Shown here: in pieces, positions 1 through 7,096 of the stretch
Position numbering within the stretch: the first letter of the stretch is position 1
Layout of the letters: each line of letters starts with the position of its first letter
Assembly: GCA_013139755.1 (NCBI GenBank)
Contig: WTAG01000063.1
Coordinates: forward strand, 1-8,080
DNA from: Methylomarinum sp.
GTDB taxonomy: Bacteria; Pseudomonadota; Gammaproteobacteria; Methylococcales; Methylomonadaceae
Length of the DNA: 8,080 nucleotides
Direction of reading: 5' to 3'
Program-made: the position numbers and the translations under genes
The notes under the pieces: model-generated
Database searches by the model: none
Seen by the model: only the letters and a program-made list of their open reading frames with translations
Told to the model about the DNA's origin: nothing

Positions 1-1
1 A

Positions 2-883
2 AATCTTTGGCTTGGTTATGAATCTTTATATCTTGCTCAGAACTTAGGTTACTTTTCGAATAAGTCTATTAAACTTATTGAAATGCCATCAGCAACTGAA
101 GTTTCTCATGCTTTTCGTAACAAGGCGCTGGATGTTGCGGCTCTTACATTAGATGAATCATTAGTTTTAATGCAATATGTTCCTGATCTTAGGATTATTT
201 TAGTGATGGATGTTTCTAAGGGGGCTGATGCGTTACTAGCCAGACCAACTATAGATTCCTTATCGGAACTCAAAGGTAAGCGTATAGGTGTTGAGAACAC
301 GGCTGTCGGTGCAATCTTGTTAGACGGAGCCTTGCAGGCGGCTAACCTTCACATTACAGATATAGACTTTCGATCTATCACTGTAAATGGGCATGAATCT
401 GCTTATGAAAAAGGATTGGTTGATGCAATTGTCACTTTTGAGCCACATAAAAGTAAACTTATGTCCCAAGGTGCTATTAAGCTATTTGATAGCGCTCAGA
501 TTCCAGGTCGAATCATTGATATATTGGTCACTAGGCAATCAGTTATAGACAAACATAAAGAGTCATTGAAAATAATTGTTGCCGCTCACTTTCAGGCACT
601 TGAATATATCCAGCAAAACCCTGGCGATGCTGCTTTACGTATTGCGCCACGTCTAGCCGTAAAAAATAATGAAGTGATGAAGCAATTTGATGGTATCAGC
701 TTAACTGGGTTATTTGAAAACCAACGTTATCTAGCAATAAAGAGTCGTGTTTTATCTAAAACGGTTGAAGAATTGACAGCATTAATGAGCAAGAAACAGC
801 TAATGTTTAAATCAATCGATACATCCCAGTTGATAAATGACAGTTTATTGCCTGTAAAAACAGATGCCAATGGAGAGCCCTAA
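2..883 (+). CDS. NMT1/TauA-type ABC substrate-binding protein, 5' end cut off by window
   Basis: The reading frame is open from base 2 with no stop, so the gene starts upstream and the ATG at 83 is internal. 293 residues are visible; the signal peptide is presumably in the missing part. The first visible residues read LWLGYESLYLAQNLGYF, the typical N-lobe opening of the NMT1/SsuA/TauA family of periplasmic binding proteins (nitrate, sulfonate, taurine and pyrimidine-precursor binders). Further family marks are the segment around ELKGKRIGVEN and the 'GLVDAIVTFEP' stretch that normally lines the ligand cleft. The family delivers ligand to an ABC permease, but no permease or ATPase gene lies downstream here. 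Instead the 3' end runs directly into a membrane sensor kinase gene, so I infer that the protein may serve as a periplasmic ligand sensor for that kinase. The ligand cannot be told from sequence. The family assignment is firm; the sensory role is inference. Confidence 0.85.
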   Translation, partial: NLWLGYESLYLAQNLGYFSNKSIKLIEMPSATEVSHAFRNKALDVAALTLDESLVLMQYVPDLRIILVMDVSKGADALLARPTIDSLSELKGKRIGVENTAVGAILLDGALQAANLHITDIDFRSITVNGHESAYEKGLVDAIVTFEPHKSKLMSQGAIKLFDSAQIPGRIIDILVTRQSVIDKHKESLKIIVAAHFQALEYIQQNPGDAALRIAPRLAVKNNEVMKQFDGISLTGLFENQRYLAIKSRVLSKTVEELTALMSKKQLMFKSIDTSQLINDSLLPVKTDANGEP

Positions 884-3800
884 TTTTTCCATGAACACTA
901 AAATCCAATCATATCAATTAAAATTATGGCTACCAGTCAGTAGTTTTTTTATCTTTGCCAGTTTATTGAGTAGCATCATTTTCTTTAATTATCGTTATGA
1001 ATTAGATTTACTTCATCAACAAACCGAACAAAAAATTCAATCGCAGATGGAGCGTTTGCAATTGAGACTAGAGATGATTGTCTATCAAAAGGAAAGCAAG
1101 AATATTGAACGTGAATTAAGCTATGTCAATTTAATGCCTCAAACAGAGGTCATTGCATTAATAGATACAAAAGCGAAAATCCTTTTTGCAAACAACCGTA
1201 GATGGATAAATAAATCTGCAAAAGATATTTTTCCTGAATTTGAGCTGGATCGGTATAACGAGGTTCAAGAAAACTTTCAAATAAACATACACAATAATAA
1301 CGAATTAAATCGATATTTTGTGTATACGCCTATTGCTCTACCTACGACACCAACCCAATTGCGCGCCCACCAAGTTGGCGTGATTTATTTTGTTTATGAT
1401 AATTCACAGGCATACGAATCCATTTGGCGAAATACTTATAATCAAAGCATATTTAGTTGCATAGCTGTTATTTTCTCTATGCTGCTATTGTTGTTATTTC
1501 AACACATTACTATCAGTAACCCTTTAAGGCGGCTGATTCGTTTTACTGAAGAAATTGGTGAGGGCGACTTCTCTGCTATAAACCCCTTACAAGGAAAAGG
1601 CGAATTAATGTTGTTTGGGCAAACATTAGAGCGTACTAGCCAGCTACTTGAACAACGTGAACAAAATCTTGCGATTACATTGAACAGTATTGGTGATGCT
1701 GCCATTACAACGGATGTTGAAGGCCGTGTTACCCGCATGAACCCAGTAGCAGAACAGCTCACGGGCTGGTTGCTGATAGAAGCAAAGGGATTATCATTAA
1801 AAACTATCTTTCCTATTATTGATGCCTCCACTCGTGAGCCCATTGCAAATCCCGTAGATAAAGTCATTAGCACAGGTGAAACGGTTTATCTCAGCAATCA
1901 CACTACTTTGATTGCCAAAGATAGAACAGAATATCAAATTGCTGATTCTGCTGCGCCCATACGCGATACTCATAACAACATTATAGGAATGGTTCTGGTT
2001 TTTAATGATGTGACAGAAAAATATCGAATCCGCGAACAACTTAATAGCAGTCTGCAACGTTTATCACTGCACTGGAAAGACACCCCTTTAGGTATGATAG
2101 AGTGGAATACAGATTTTGAGTTTCTTGATTTGAACCCAGCCGCAGAGCAGATGTTTGGTTTCAGTAAGGCAGAAATTCAAGGTCAACATATTACTAAAAA
2201 CATACTACATGAAAGTGCCAGAGCAGCAGTCGATATAGTATGGGCCGATTTATTAGCCAATACCGGCGGAAAACGAAGTCTTAACGAAAATATAACTAAG
2301 GATGGTCATACCATTCTTTGTGAGTGGTACAACACGCCGCTGATTAATGAGGAAGGTAAGGTAATAGGCGTTTCATCACTAATAATGGATATTACCGAGC
2401 AGGAACGCCTAAAAAACCAGGAACAACAAAATAAAGTTCAACTGCAAGAAGTCTTGAATAGTATGTTAACAATGGTAGCGACTCTGTTACCCGATGGAAC
2501 CATAAGCTTTATCAATACTCCTCCATTAACAATACTAGGACTTACTGAAAAAGACGTTATCAATAACAAGCTATGGAATGGCCCCTGGTTCTCCTATAGC
2601 AAGACAATTCAATTAATGATCGAGAATGATTGTCGTTGTGCAGCCGCAGGTGAAACGATTAATAGAGAGGTTGAAATTGCGGTATTAAATGGATATCTAT
2701 GGATTGATTTTAGTGTTCATCCCGTCTTAGATGAACAAGGAAACGTTAAATCACTGGTAGCCGAAGGAAGAGATGCCAGTAGACGTAAGCTAGCTGAAGA
2801 ACATGTTATCCGTAGTCAGAAAATGGAGGCTTTAAGTAAAATTGTGGGTGGGGTTGCGCATGATTACAATAATATGTTGGGTGTGATAACGGGGTATACA
2901 GGATTACTCAAACGAAAATGTCAGGATGTAGAAGGTACGGATAAGTTTATTAGTGAAATTATGCATGCAACTGATCGGGGTAAAAAACTCACTAAAAAAA
3001 TGCTTAATTTTTCCAGGCCCGAGAGTAGTCATGCAGAATCCTGTAATATGAATCAGGCACTCGAAAGTTTTCATGATATTCTGGCTAAGGCGCTCACCCC
3101 TGTTATTAAGCTTTCTTTTGATTTAAATAAGGAAAGTTGGTCGGTATGGCTCGATGTGGGTGAGCTGGAAGATGCTATTCTGAATATGGCTATTAATGCT
3201 AAATATGCAATGCCTGAAGGTGGTTCGTTAACCATTACAACCCACAATCTTCATCTCGCTGAAAAAGAAGCCAAATATCTTAATCTAGCGCCTAATGATT
3301 ACATTAAACTGACTGTTGCAGATACCGGAACAGGGATTGATGAGGCTATAAGAGATAAAATATTTGATCCTTTTTTTAGTACTAAAGGAGAAGCGGGTAA
3401 TGGTCTTGGCTTAAGTCAGGTCTTTGGGTTTATGGAACGTGCTGGTGGTGCAATTAATATCTACTCCCAAGTCGGAGTAGGAACACAGTTTAGTCTTTAC
3501 TTTCCTCGTTATTATCAAAATAACGAGGCTATTCAAAAAAGGGGCCAAACAAAGGTAGAGCTTCAATTATTAGGACATGAAACTATTTTAGTGGTAGATG
3601 ATGAGCCTGCATTACGTGAATTAGCCAGACAAATTTTGTTAGATGCTGGTTATAAAGTATTAACAGCAAGTGATGGAAAAGAGGCGCTTGATATTCTCCC
3701 CACCCAAGCTATTGACCTTGTTTTAAGTGATGTTATCATGCCCAATATGGATGGCTATCAAATGGCTCAAAAGATATTAGAATCCTACCCTAAAATCAAA

Positions 3801-3956
3801 ATACAACTGACCAGTGGCTTTAGCGGTGAACGTCATAACATTTTAAAAAACTCTGAGTTAAAGGAGAGTATGTTGTACAAACCTTATGATAGTTATGAAT
3901 TATTAACGCGTATTCGTTTATTATTGGATGGCTTTATTCTGCCAAAAAGTGAGTAA
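864..3956 (+). CDS. Membrane hybrid sensor histidine kinase (HAMP, three PAS, HisKA, HATPase, receiver)
   Basis: This 1030-residue kinase has a membrane segment at about 21-41, a periplasmic domain of about 150 residues with a PAS/CACHE-like look, and a second membrane segment at about 195-214. HAMP follows at about 214-263 (ISNPLRR, GEGDF). Three PAS domains lie at about 266-385, 397-512 and 525-640. HisKA carries H666 in AHDYNN, the HDxNN class. The ATPase shows an N box (N774, N778), DTGTG at 820-824, a DPFFST F box and GNGLGL at 845-850. The C-terminal receiver has D912/D913, phospho-acceptor D956, T983 and K1006. All catalytic residues are present, so it should be active. It overlaps the binding-protein gene by 20 bp. 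ATG 864 is the longest reading. ATG 891, preceded by GGAGAG at 872-877, would give 1021 residues and no overlap, and may be the true start. No HPt domain is present. The stimulus is unknown; a binding-protein/ligand complex is a plausible input. Confidence 0.93.
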   Translation: MPMESPNFSMNTKIQSYQLKLWLPVSSFFIFASLLSSIIFFNYRYELDLLHQQTEQKIQSQMERLQLRLEMIVYQKESKNIERELSYVNLMPQTEVIALIDTKAKILFANNRRWINKSAKDIFPEFELDRYNEVQENFQINIHNNNELNRYFVYTPIALPTTPTQLRAHQVGVIYFVYDNSQAYESIWRNTYNQSIFSCIAVIFSMLLLLLFQHITISNPLRRLIRFTEEIGEGDFSAINPLQGKGELMLFGQTLERTSQLLEQREQNLAITLNSIGDAAITTDVEGRVTRMNPVAEQLTGWLLIEAKGLSLKTIFPIIDASTREPIANPVDKVISTGETVYLSNHTTLIAKDRTEYQIADSAAPIRDTHNNIIGMVLVFNDVTEKYRIREQLNSSLQRLSLHWKDTPLGMIEWNTDFEFLDLNPAAEQMFGFSKAEIQGQHITKNILHESARAAVDIVWADLLANTGGKRSLNENITKDGHTILCEWYNTPLINEEGKVIGVSSLIMDITEQERLKNQEQQNKVQLQEVLNSMLTMVATLLPDGTISFINTPPLTILGLTEKDVINNKLWNGPWFSYSKTIQLMIENDCRCAAAGETINREVEIAVLNGYLWIDFSVHPVLDEQGNVKSLVAEGRDASRRKLAEEHVIRSQKMEALSKIVGGVAHDYNNMLGVITGYTGLLKRKCQDVEGTDKFISEIMHATDRGKKLTKKMLNFSRPESSHAESCNMNQALESFHDILAKALTPVIKLSFDLNKESWSVWLDVGELEDAILNMAINAKYAMPEGGSLTITTHNLHLAEKEAKYLNLAPNDYIKLTVADTGTGIDEAIRDKIFDPFFSTKGEAGNGLGLSQVFGFMERAGGAINIYSQVGVGTQFSLYFPRYYQNNEAIQKRGQTKVELQLLGHETILVVDDEPALRELARQILLDAGYKVLTASDGKEALDILPTQAIDLVLSDVIMPNMDGYQMAQKILESYPKIKIQLTSGFSGERHNILKNSELKESMLYKPYDSYELLTRIRLLLDGFILPKSE
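3504..3528 (+). other. Perfect 10-bp stem-loop inside the kinase gene at the HATPase-receiver linker
   Basis: CCTCGTTATT (3504-3513) and AATAACGAGG (3519-3528) are exact reverse complements separated by the 5-base loop ATCAA. The segment encodes PRYYQNNE, codons 881-888, just after the last strand of the ATPase domain and before the receiver. No T-run follows on either strand, so it is not an intrinsic terminator. A second, 7-bp stem (CTACTCC 3461-3467 with GGAGTAG 3474-3480) lies 23 bp upstream. The structure is plain in the sequence; any role is unknown. Confidence 0.6.
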
Positions 3957-3958
3957 TA

Positions 3959-5614
3959 ATGGCTAATAATTCAGAAAAAGATAAGCATTGGTACTGGACT
4001 AAAGATTTAAGTGTCGGTGTTAATGATATCGATGATGATCATAAAATGATGTTTCAACTTTTTAATGAGGCTTATTCACTCAGTAAAAGGCAACATGACA
4101 GCACTCATTTATACCGCCTGGTATCTGAACTTGTAAGCTATACAGAGTCGCACTTTAAACGTGAAGAAGCCATCATGGCAGCTTCAGCTTACCCTTATTG
4201 TGAAAATCACTTCGCGATCCACAAACAGCTTATTAAGCAGATTAAACAACAATTTCTTCTGGTGGAAGCAGGACAACAATCATCGGCTGATTTTGTTGTT
4301 TTTTTAAAAGATTGGTTTATTGAACATATTGAGGGTACTGACCAACGAATATCATCTTATATCGCAGGGTATGAAGAAAGTATTGCAAAAGCCATTCAAA
4401 AAGTTGGGCCATTAACAATACCCAATCGTAGTATTGTTTATCTTGTTGATGACGACGAGAGTTATCTTGAACTCATGCAAGCAATGACTGATGTGGCTGG
4501 CTTTAACAGCGTGGCCTTTTCGTCAGGGGAACAATTTTTATTAGCCCCCATTACGGATAATGACCTTGTGGTACTGGATTTGAATATGCCTGAAAAGGAT
4601 GGTATTGAAGTCATGCGTGACTTGGCTGATAAATGCTTTAGTCCTACCTTTATTCTTATCAGTGGTTTTGATGAGCGTGTGCTTCACTCAGCAAAACAGC
4701 TTGCAGAATCAAAACAATTACGAGTAGCAAAAATACTCAGTAAACCAATAGATACCGAAGAGTTTATTGATGTACTGACGGAAGTACACAAGCAATGTGA
4801 TTTACCCCCTACTTTAAAGCAAATACCAGACATTCAAGTTATTCAACCTGATAATGATATTTCAGTTGACGAGCTAAAACAGGCACTAGAAAAACATGAG
4901 CTAATCGTTTATTTTCAACCACAAGTCTGTTTCGATGATGACAAATTATCTGGAGCAGAAGTTTTAGTCCGTTGGCAACATCCTGTTCGCGGTCTGGTGT
5001 TCCCTGATCAATTTATTCCTTTAGCTGAACATCACCAGTTGATGGGAGAGCTGACTGAGACCGTCATTTTAGAATCTATTAAAGCCTACCAACAATTCAA
5101 ATCAGCAGGAATAGATACTAATCTGTCGATAAATTTGTCTGCACAAAATATTAACGACCTGGCCTTGCCAGAAAAGTTAGGAACACTTTTAAGCCGTCAT
5201 AATATAGCACCTGAAGCATTTACCTTGGAATTAACAGAGTCTGAAATACTGACTGATACATCAGCATCACTTGATATTTTTAACCGATTACGAATGAAAG
5301 GTTTTTCACTCTCTATTGATGATTTTGGTACAGGTGACTCATCATTAAAAAAGCTTTATCAATCCCCTTTCTCTGAGCTTAAAATAGATCAGCATTTTGT
5401 CCGGCGTATGGAAAAAGATGATGAAGCAGTCGCTATTGCAAGGATATGTATTCTTTTAGCGAAAGAGTTCAAAATGCATACGGTTGCAGAAGGTGTAGAA
5501 ACACAGGAAATATGGGACAAGTTAAAAGCACTAGGCTGTGATATTGCTCAAGGATATTTGATTGCTAAACCAATGCCTATCGAGTCATTTCTTGAATTCT
5601 GTCGGAATCATTGA
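3959..5614 (+). CDS. Hemerythrin-receiver-EAL protein, probable c-di-GMP phosphodiesterase response regulator
   Basis: This 551-residue soluble protein has three domains. Bacteriohemerythrin (about 11-137) has the full set of di-iron ligands: H28, H65, E69, H84, H88, H123 and D128. The receiver (about 158-275) has acidic residues D164/D165, phospho-acceptor D207, S235 and K262. The EAL domain (about 303-547) has E334 in an EVL version of the signature, N392, E424 and E427 (ELTES), D454/D455 (DDFGTG), K475, E511 and Q531, so hydrolysis of c-di-GMP to pGpG is expected. There is no GGDEF domain. Hemerythrin domains bind O2 or respond to redox or NO at the iron pair, so this protein could join a phosphorylation input and an oxygen/redox input to one c-di-GMP output; that is inference. 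The start follows the kinase stop by 2 bp with only a weak GTGAG (3949-3953) upstream, suggesting translational coupling. It is the likely cognate target of the kinase. Confidence 0.92.
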   Translation: MANNSEKDKHWYWTKDLSVGVNDIDDDHKMMFQLFNEAYSLSKRQHDSTHLYRLVSELVSYTESHFKREEAIMAASAYPYCENHFAIHKQLIKQIKQQFLLVEAGQQSSADFVVFLKDWFIEHIEGTDQRISSYIAGYEESIAKAIQKVGPLTIPNRSIVYLVDDDESYLELMQAMTDVAGFNSVAFSSGEQFLLAPITDNDLVVLDLNMPEKDGIEVMRDLADKCFSPTFILISGFDERVLHSAKQLAESKQLRVAKILSKPIDTEEFIDVLTEVHKQCDLPPTLKQIPDIQVIQPDNDISVDELKQALEKHELIVYFQPQVCFDDDKLSGAEVLVRWQHPVRGLVFPDQFIPLAEHHQLMGELTETVILESIKAYQQFKSAGIDTNLSINLSAQNINDLALPEKLGTLLSRHNIAPEAFTLELTESEILTDTSASLDIFNRLRMKGFSLSIDDFGTGDSSLKKLYQSPFSELKIDQHFVRRMEKDDEAVAIARICILLAKEFKMHTVAEGVETQEIWDKLKALGCDIAQGYLIAKPMPIESFLEFCRNH

Positions 5615-5730
5615 TAAACACTAGCAAGATAAGCAGGCAATTGTTAAGTGTATCTGGATAATGTAATTATCAAGCATTCAAAATTATCAAATTGGCGATA
5701 AAAGTATTTAATTTTACCGTCAGTTTTGTC

Positions 5731-5771
5731 GTACCCACGCTTTCTCCGTCTGGGCTGTTTTGAGCCAGTGG
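5731..5771. repeat. Possible decayed palindromic intergenic repeat
   Basis: Within the 229-bp spacer, the most GC-rich stretch contains CGTACCCACGCT (5730-5741) followed by imperfect complements: TGGG (5751-5754) to CCCA (5734-5737), and AGCC (5763-5766) to GGCT (5753-5756). The first half resembles the short palindromic repeats beginning CGTTCCCACGCT that, from memory, are scattered between genes of many proteobacteria. The second arm is degraded, and there is only one copy in the window, so this is a suggestion only. Confidence 0.2.
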
Positions 5772-5778
5772 ATATTTG

Positions 5779-5799
5779 ATAGCTTGTTGCTATTTTTTT
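5779..5799 (+). terminator. Weak candidate intrinsic terminator after the signalling operon
   Basis: ATAGC (5779-5783) and GCTAT (5789-5793) form a 5-bp stem with a TTGTT loop, extendable by one G-U pair. A run of seven T (5793-5799) follows directly. The orientation fits transcripts of the hemerythrin-EAL gene, which stops 165 bp upstream. The stem is short and AT-rich, so termination may be inefficient; no better candidate was seen in the spacer. Confidence 0.35.
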
Positions 5800-5843
5800 A
5801 AGTTGGCAGTAGAAATCAAAATATAATTTATGAGTAAGTTTGA

Positions 5844-6392
5844 TCAAGCCTCCTGTAAATAATCCCTAGCCATATAAAGCGCAGCAATAGAACGGGCTTC
5901 AGTACACTCTCCTGTAGCGAGTAATTCCTGGATATTGTCCAGTTTCCAAGGAATAACCTCTAGCGGTTCTGGTTCATCACCTTCTAGTCTTTCTTCATAG
6001 AGGTCTTCGGCGATAATAATATCAATTGAATGCTCTAGGTAAGAGGGAGCGAGGGTTAAAGATGTTAGATTATGGAGCTGTTTTGCGCCGTAGCCGACCT
6101 CTTCTTTTAATTCTCTGTTGGCGGCGTCTAAAATGGCTTCACCTGCATCCACTTTACCTTTGGGTAGTCCTAATTCATAACGGTCAACACCTGCTGAGTA
6201 TTCTCTGATTAACAGTACGGTGTCTTTATCAAGCATGGGAACAATGAGTACAGCGCCAGTGGAATTGTTTCTCGCTAAGCGTTCATAATTGCGTTGTGCG
6301 CCATTACTGAAGGTAATGTCCATTGATTCAATACGAAAAAGGCGTGTTGTAGCAAGGATTTTTTTATTAATTATTGTCGGTTTTTTAGACAT
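5844..6392 (-). CDS. nudE: NudE-type Nudix hydrolase (ADP compounds hydrolase)
   Basis: This 182-residue protein matches E. coli NudE in length and in many landmarks. It has a perfect Nudix box at 79-101: G79, five residues, E85, seven residues, then RELKEEVGY with E97/E98 for metal binding. The family-typical APSY (115-118) and EGDEPEPL (137-144) are also present and mark NudE rather than a generic Nudix protein. NudE enzymes are cytoplasmic Mg-dependent pyrophosphatases that split ADP-ribose, NADH and diadenosine polyphosphates such as Ap3A, thought to clear signalling or toxic nucleotides. The gene diverges from yrfG across 47 bp. The start at 6392 gives MSKKPTI, like the E. coli N terminus (MSKSLQKPTI), although no clear ribosome-binding site precedes it. 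No cysQ gene follows in the downstream spacer. Confidence 0.92.
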   Translation of the reverse strand: MSKKPTIINKKILATTRLFRIESMDITFSNGAQRNYERLARNNSTGAVLIVPMLDKDTVLLIREYSAGVDRYELGLPKGKVDAGEAILDAANRELKEEVGYGAKQLHNLTSLTLAPSYLEHSIDIIIAEDLYEERLEGDEPEPLEVIPWKLDNIQELLATGECTEARSIAALYMARDYLQEA

Positions 6393-6401
6393 TTTTTGCT
6401 A

Positions 6402-6431
6402 TTGTTTAAGTTATTACTTTTTAACTATAGC
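6402..6431 (+). promoter_or_regulatory. Candidate promoter of yrfG in the divergent nudE-yrfG spacer
   Basis: The 47-bp spacer (6393-6439) must hold promoters for both genes unless they lie inside the coding regions. TTGTTT at 6402-6407 and TATAGC at 6426-6431 make a -35/-10 pair with 18-bp spacing toward yrfG, placing transcription start only a few bases before its ATG at 6440. On the other strand the overlapping TATAGT (6428-6423) could be the -10 for nudE, but I find no good -35 for it. If both are used, the two polymerases would compete for nearly the same site. Confidence 0.3.
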
Positions 6432-6439
6432 TTACTGAA

Positions 6440-7096
6440 ATGATTGAATGGGGAAAAATTGATACTGTTTTGTTGGATATGGACGGTACTTTGCTTGATT
6501 TAAATTTTGATAACCATTTTTGGTTGGAGTTTGTGCCTGCTCGGTTTGCCGAGAAGAATAACCTTTCAATTGAACAGGCAAAACAACAGCTTGAGCCGCA
6601 ATTTAAAGCAATGGAAGGTAAGTTGGAATGGTATTGTCTGGATTATTGGAGTGAGGTTTTAAAGCTTGATATTGCAGGGTTAAAGTTAGAAATATCCGGT
6701 TTAATTAGTGTTTTGCCTCATGTGGTTGAGTTTTTAGAGGCGGTGCAAAAATCATCTCGTCGATTGCTACTTGTCACTAATGCCCATAGAGATAGTTTGG
6801 ATTTAAAAATGGATAAAACCTGTTTATCTCCTTTTTTTGATCAGATTATTAGCTCGCATGATTATGGTGTATCAAAAGAACAGCAGGATTTTTGGTCTCA
6901 GTTAAAGCAGCAGCAGGCATTTGATAAAACAAGAACATTGTTGGTTGATGATAGTCTGGCTGTTTTAGAATCAGCCAGGCTTTATGGTATTGAACACTTG
7001 ATTTCAATCAGTAAGCCAGATTCACAGCGGGCTAAAAGAGAGATTGATAGCTTTCCTGCTATTGAGGATTTTCGGGCTTTGATGCAGGGGCTTTAG
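6440..7096 (+). CDS. yrfG: YrfG-type HAD-family GMP/IMP nucleotidase
   Basis: This 218-residue HAD-superfamily phosphatase is close to E. coli YrfG (222 residues). Motif I is LLDMDGTLLDL with nucleophile D13 and acid/base D15; motif II is LLVTNAH with T113; motif III lysine is probably K146; motif IV is LVDDS with D170/D171. The stretch WYCLDYWSEVL (64-74) in the cap region is a strong YrfG signature. The family dephosphorylates purine 5'-nucleotides (GMP, IMP) in the cytoplasm, so it belongs to purine salvage or turnover. The start gives a short leader before the first strand, as in relatives. No clear Shine-Dalgarno precedes ATG 6440, and the candidate promoter suggests a very short 5' leader. 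Its last 38 bp overlap the 3' end of rhlB on the opposite strand. Its C terminus (DFRALMQGL) lines up with that of E. coli YrfG, so the end appears intact. Confidence 0.9.
   Translation: MIEWGKIDTVLLDMDGTLLDLNFDNHFWLEFVPARFAEKNNLSIEQAKQQLEPQFKAMEGKLEWYCLDYWSEVLKLDIAGLKLEISGLISVLPHVVEFLEAVQKSSRRLLLVTNAHRDSLDLKMDKTCLSPFFDQIISSHDYGVSKEQQDFWSQLKQQQAFDKTRTLLVDDSLAVLESARLYGIEHLISISKPDSQRAKREIDSFPAIEDFRALMQGL

Noticed and set aside
83..85. ATG at 83 as the start of the binding-protein gene
   Set aside because: Family-typical sequence continues in frame upstream to base 2, so the gene is cut by the window edge rather than starting here.
106..300. 64-codon minus-strand reading frame
   Set aside because: It lies inside the binding-protein gene, whose frame is clearly the coding one.
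1499..2057. Two minus-strand reading frames (1499-1873 and 1797-2057)
   Set aside because: They lie wholly inside the HAMP and first PAS coding region of the kinase, and their translations show no recognisable domain.
5657..5690. GATAAT/ATTATC inverted repeat (5657-5671) and a twice-repeated AATTATCAA
   Set aside because: The stem is short and all A/T except one pair, without a T-run; such matches are expected by chance in AT-rich spacer.
5750..5768. CTGGGCT/AGCCAG bulged hairpin as a terminator
   Set aside because: No T-run follows on either strand, so it cannot be an intrinsic terminator; it was kept only as part of the possible repeat remnant.
5644..5847. 67-codon minus-strand reading frame downstream of nudE
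   Set aside because: It needs a TTG start next to the nudE stop, has no ribosome-binding site, matches no family I know, and runs through the candidate terminator and the repeat-like stretch.
6026..6208. 60-codon plus-strand reading frame
   Set aside because: It is antisense to the Nudix box region of nudE and has no features of its own.
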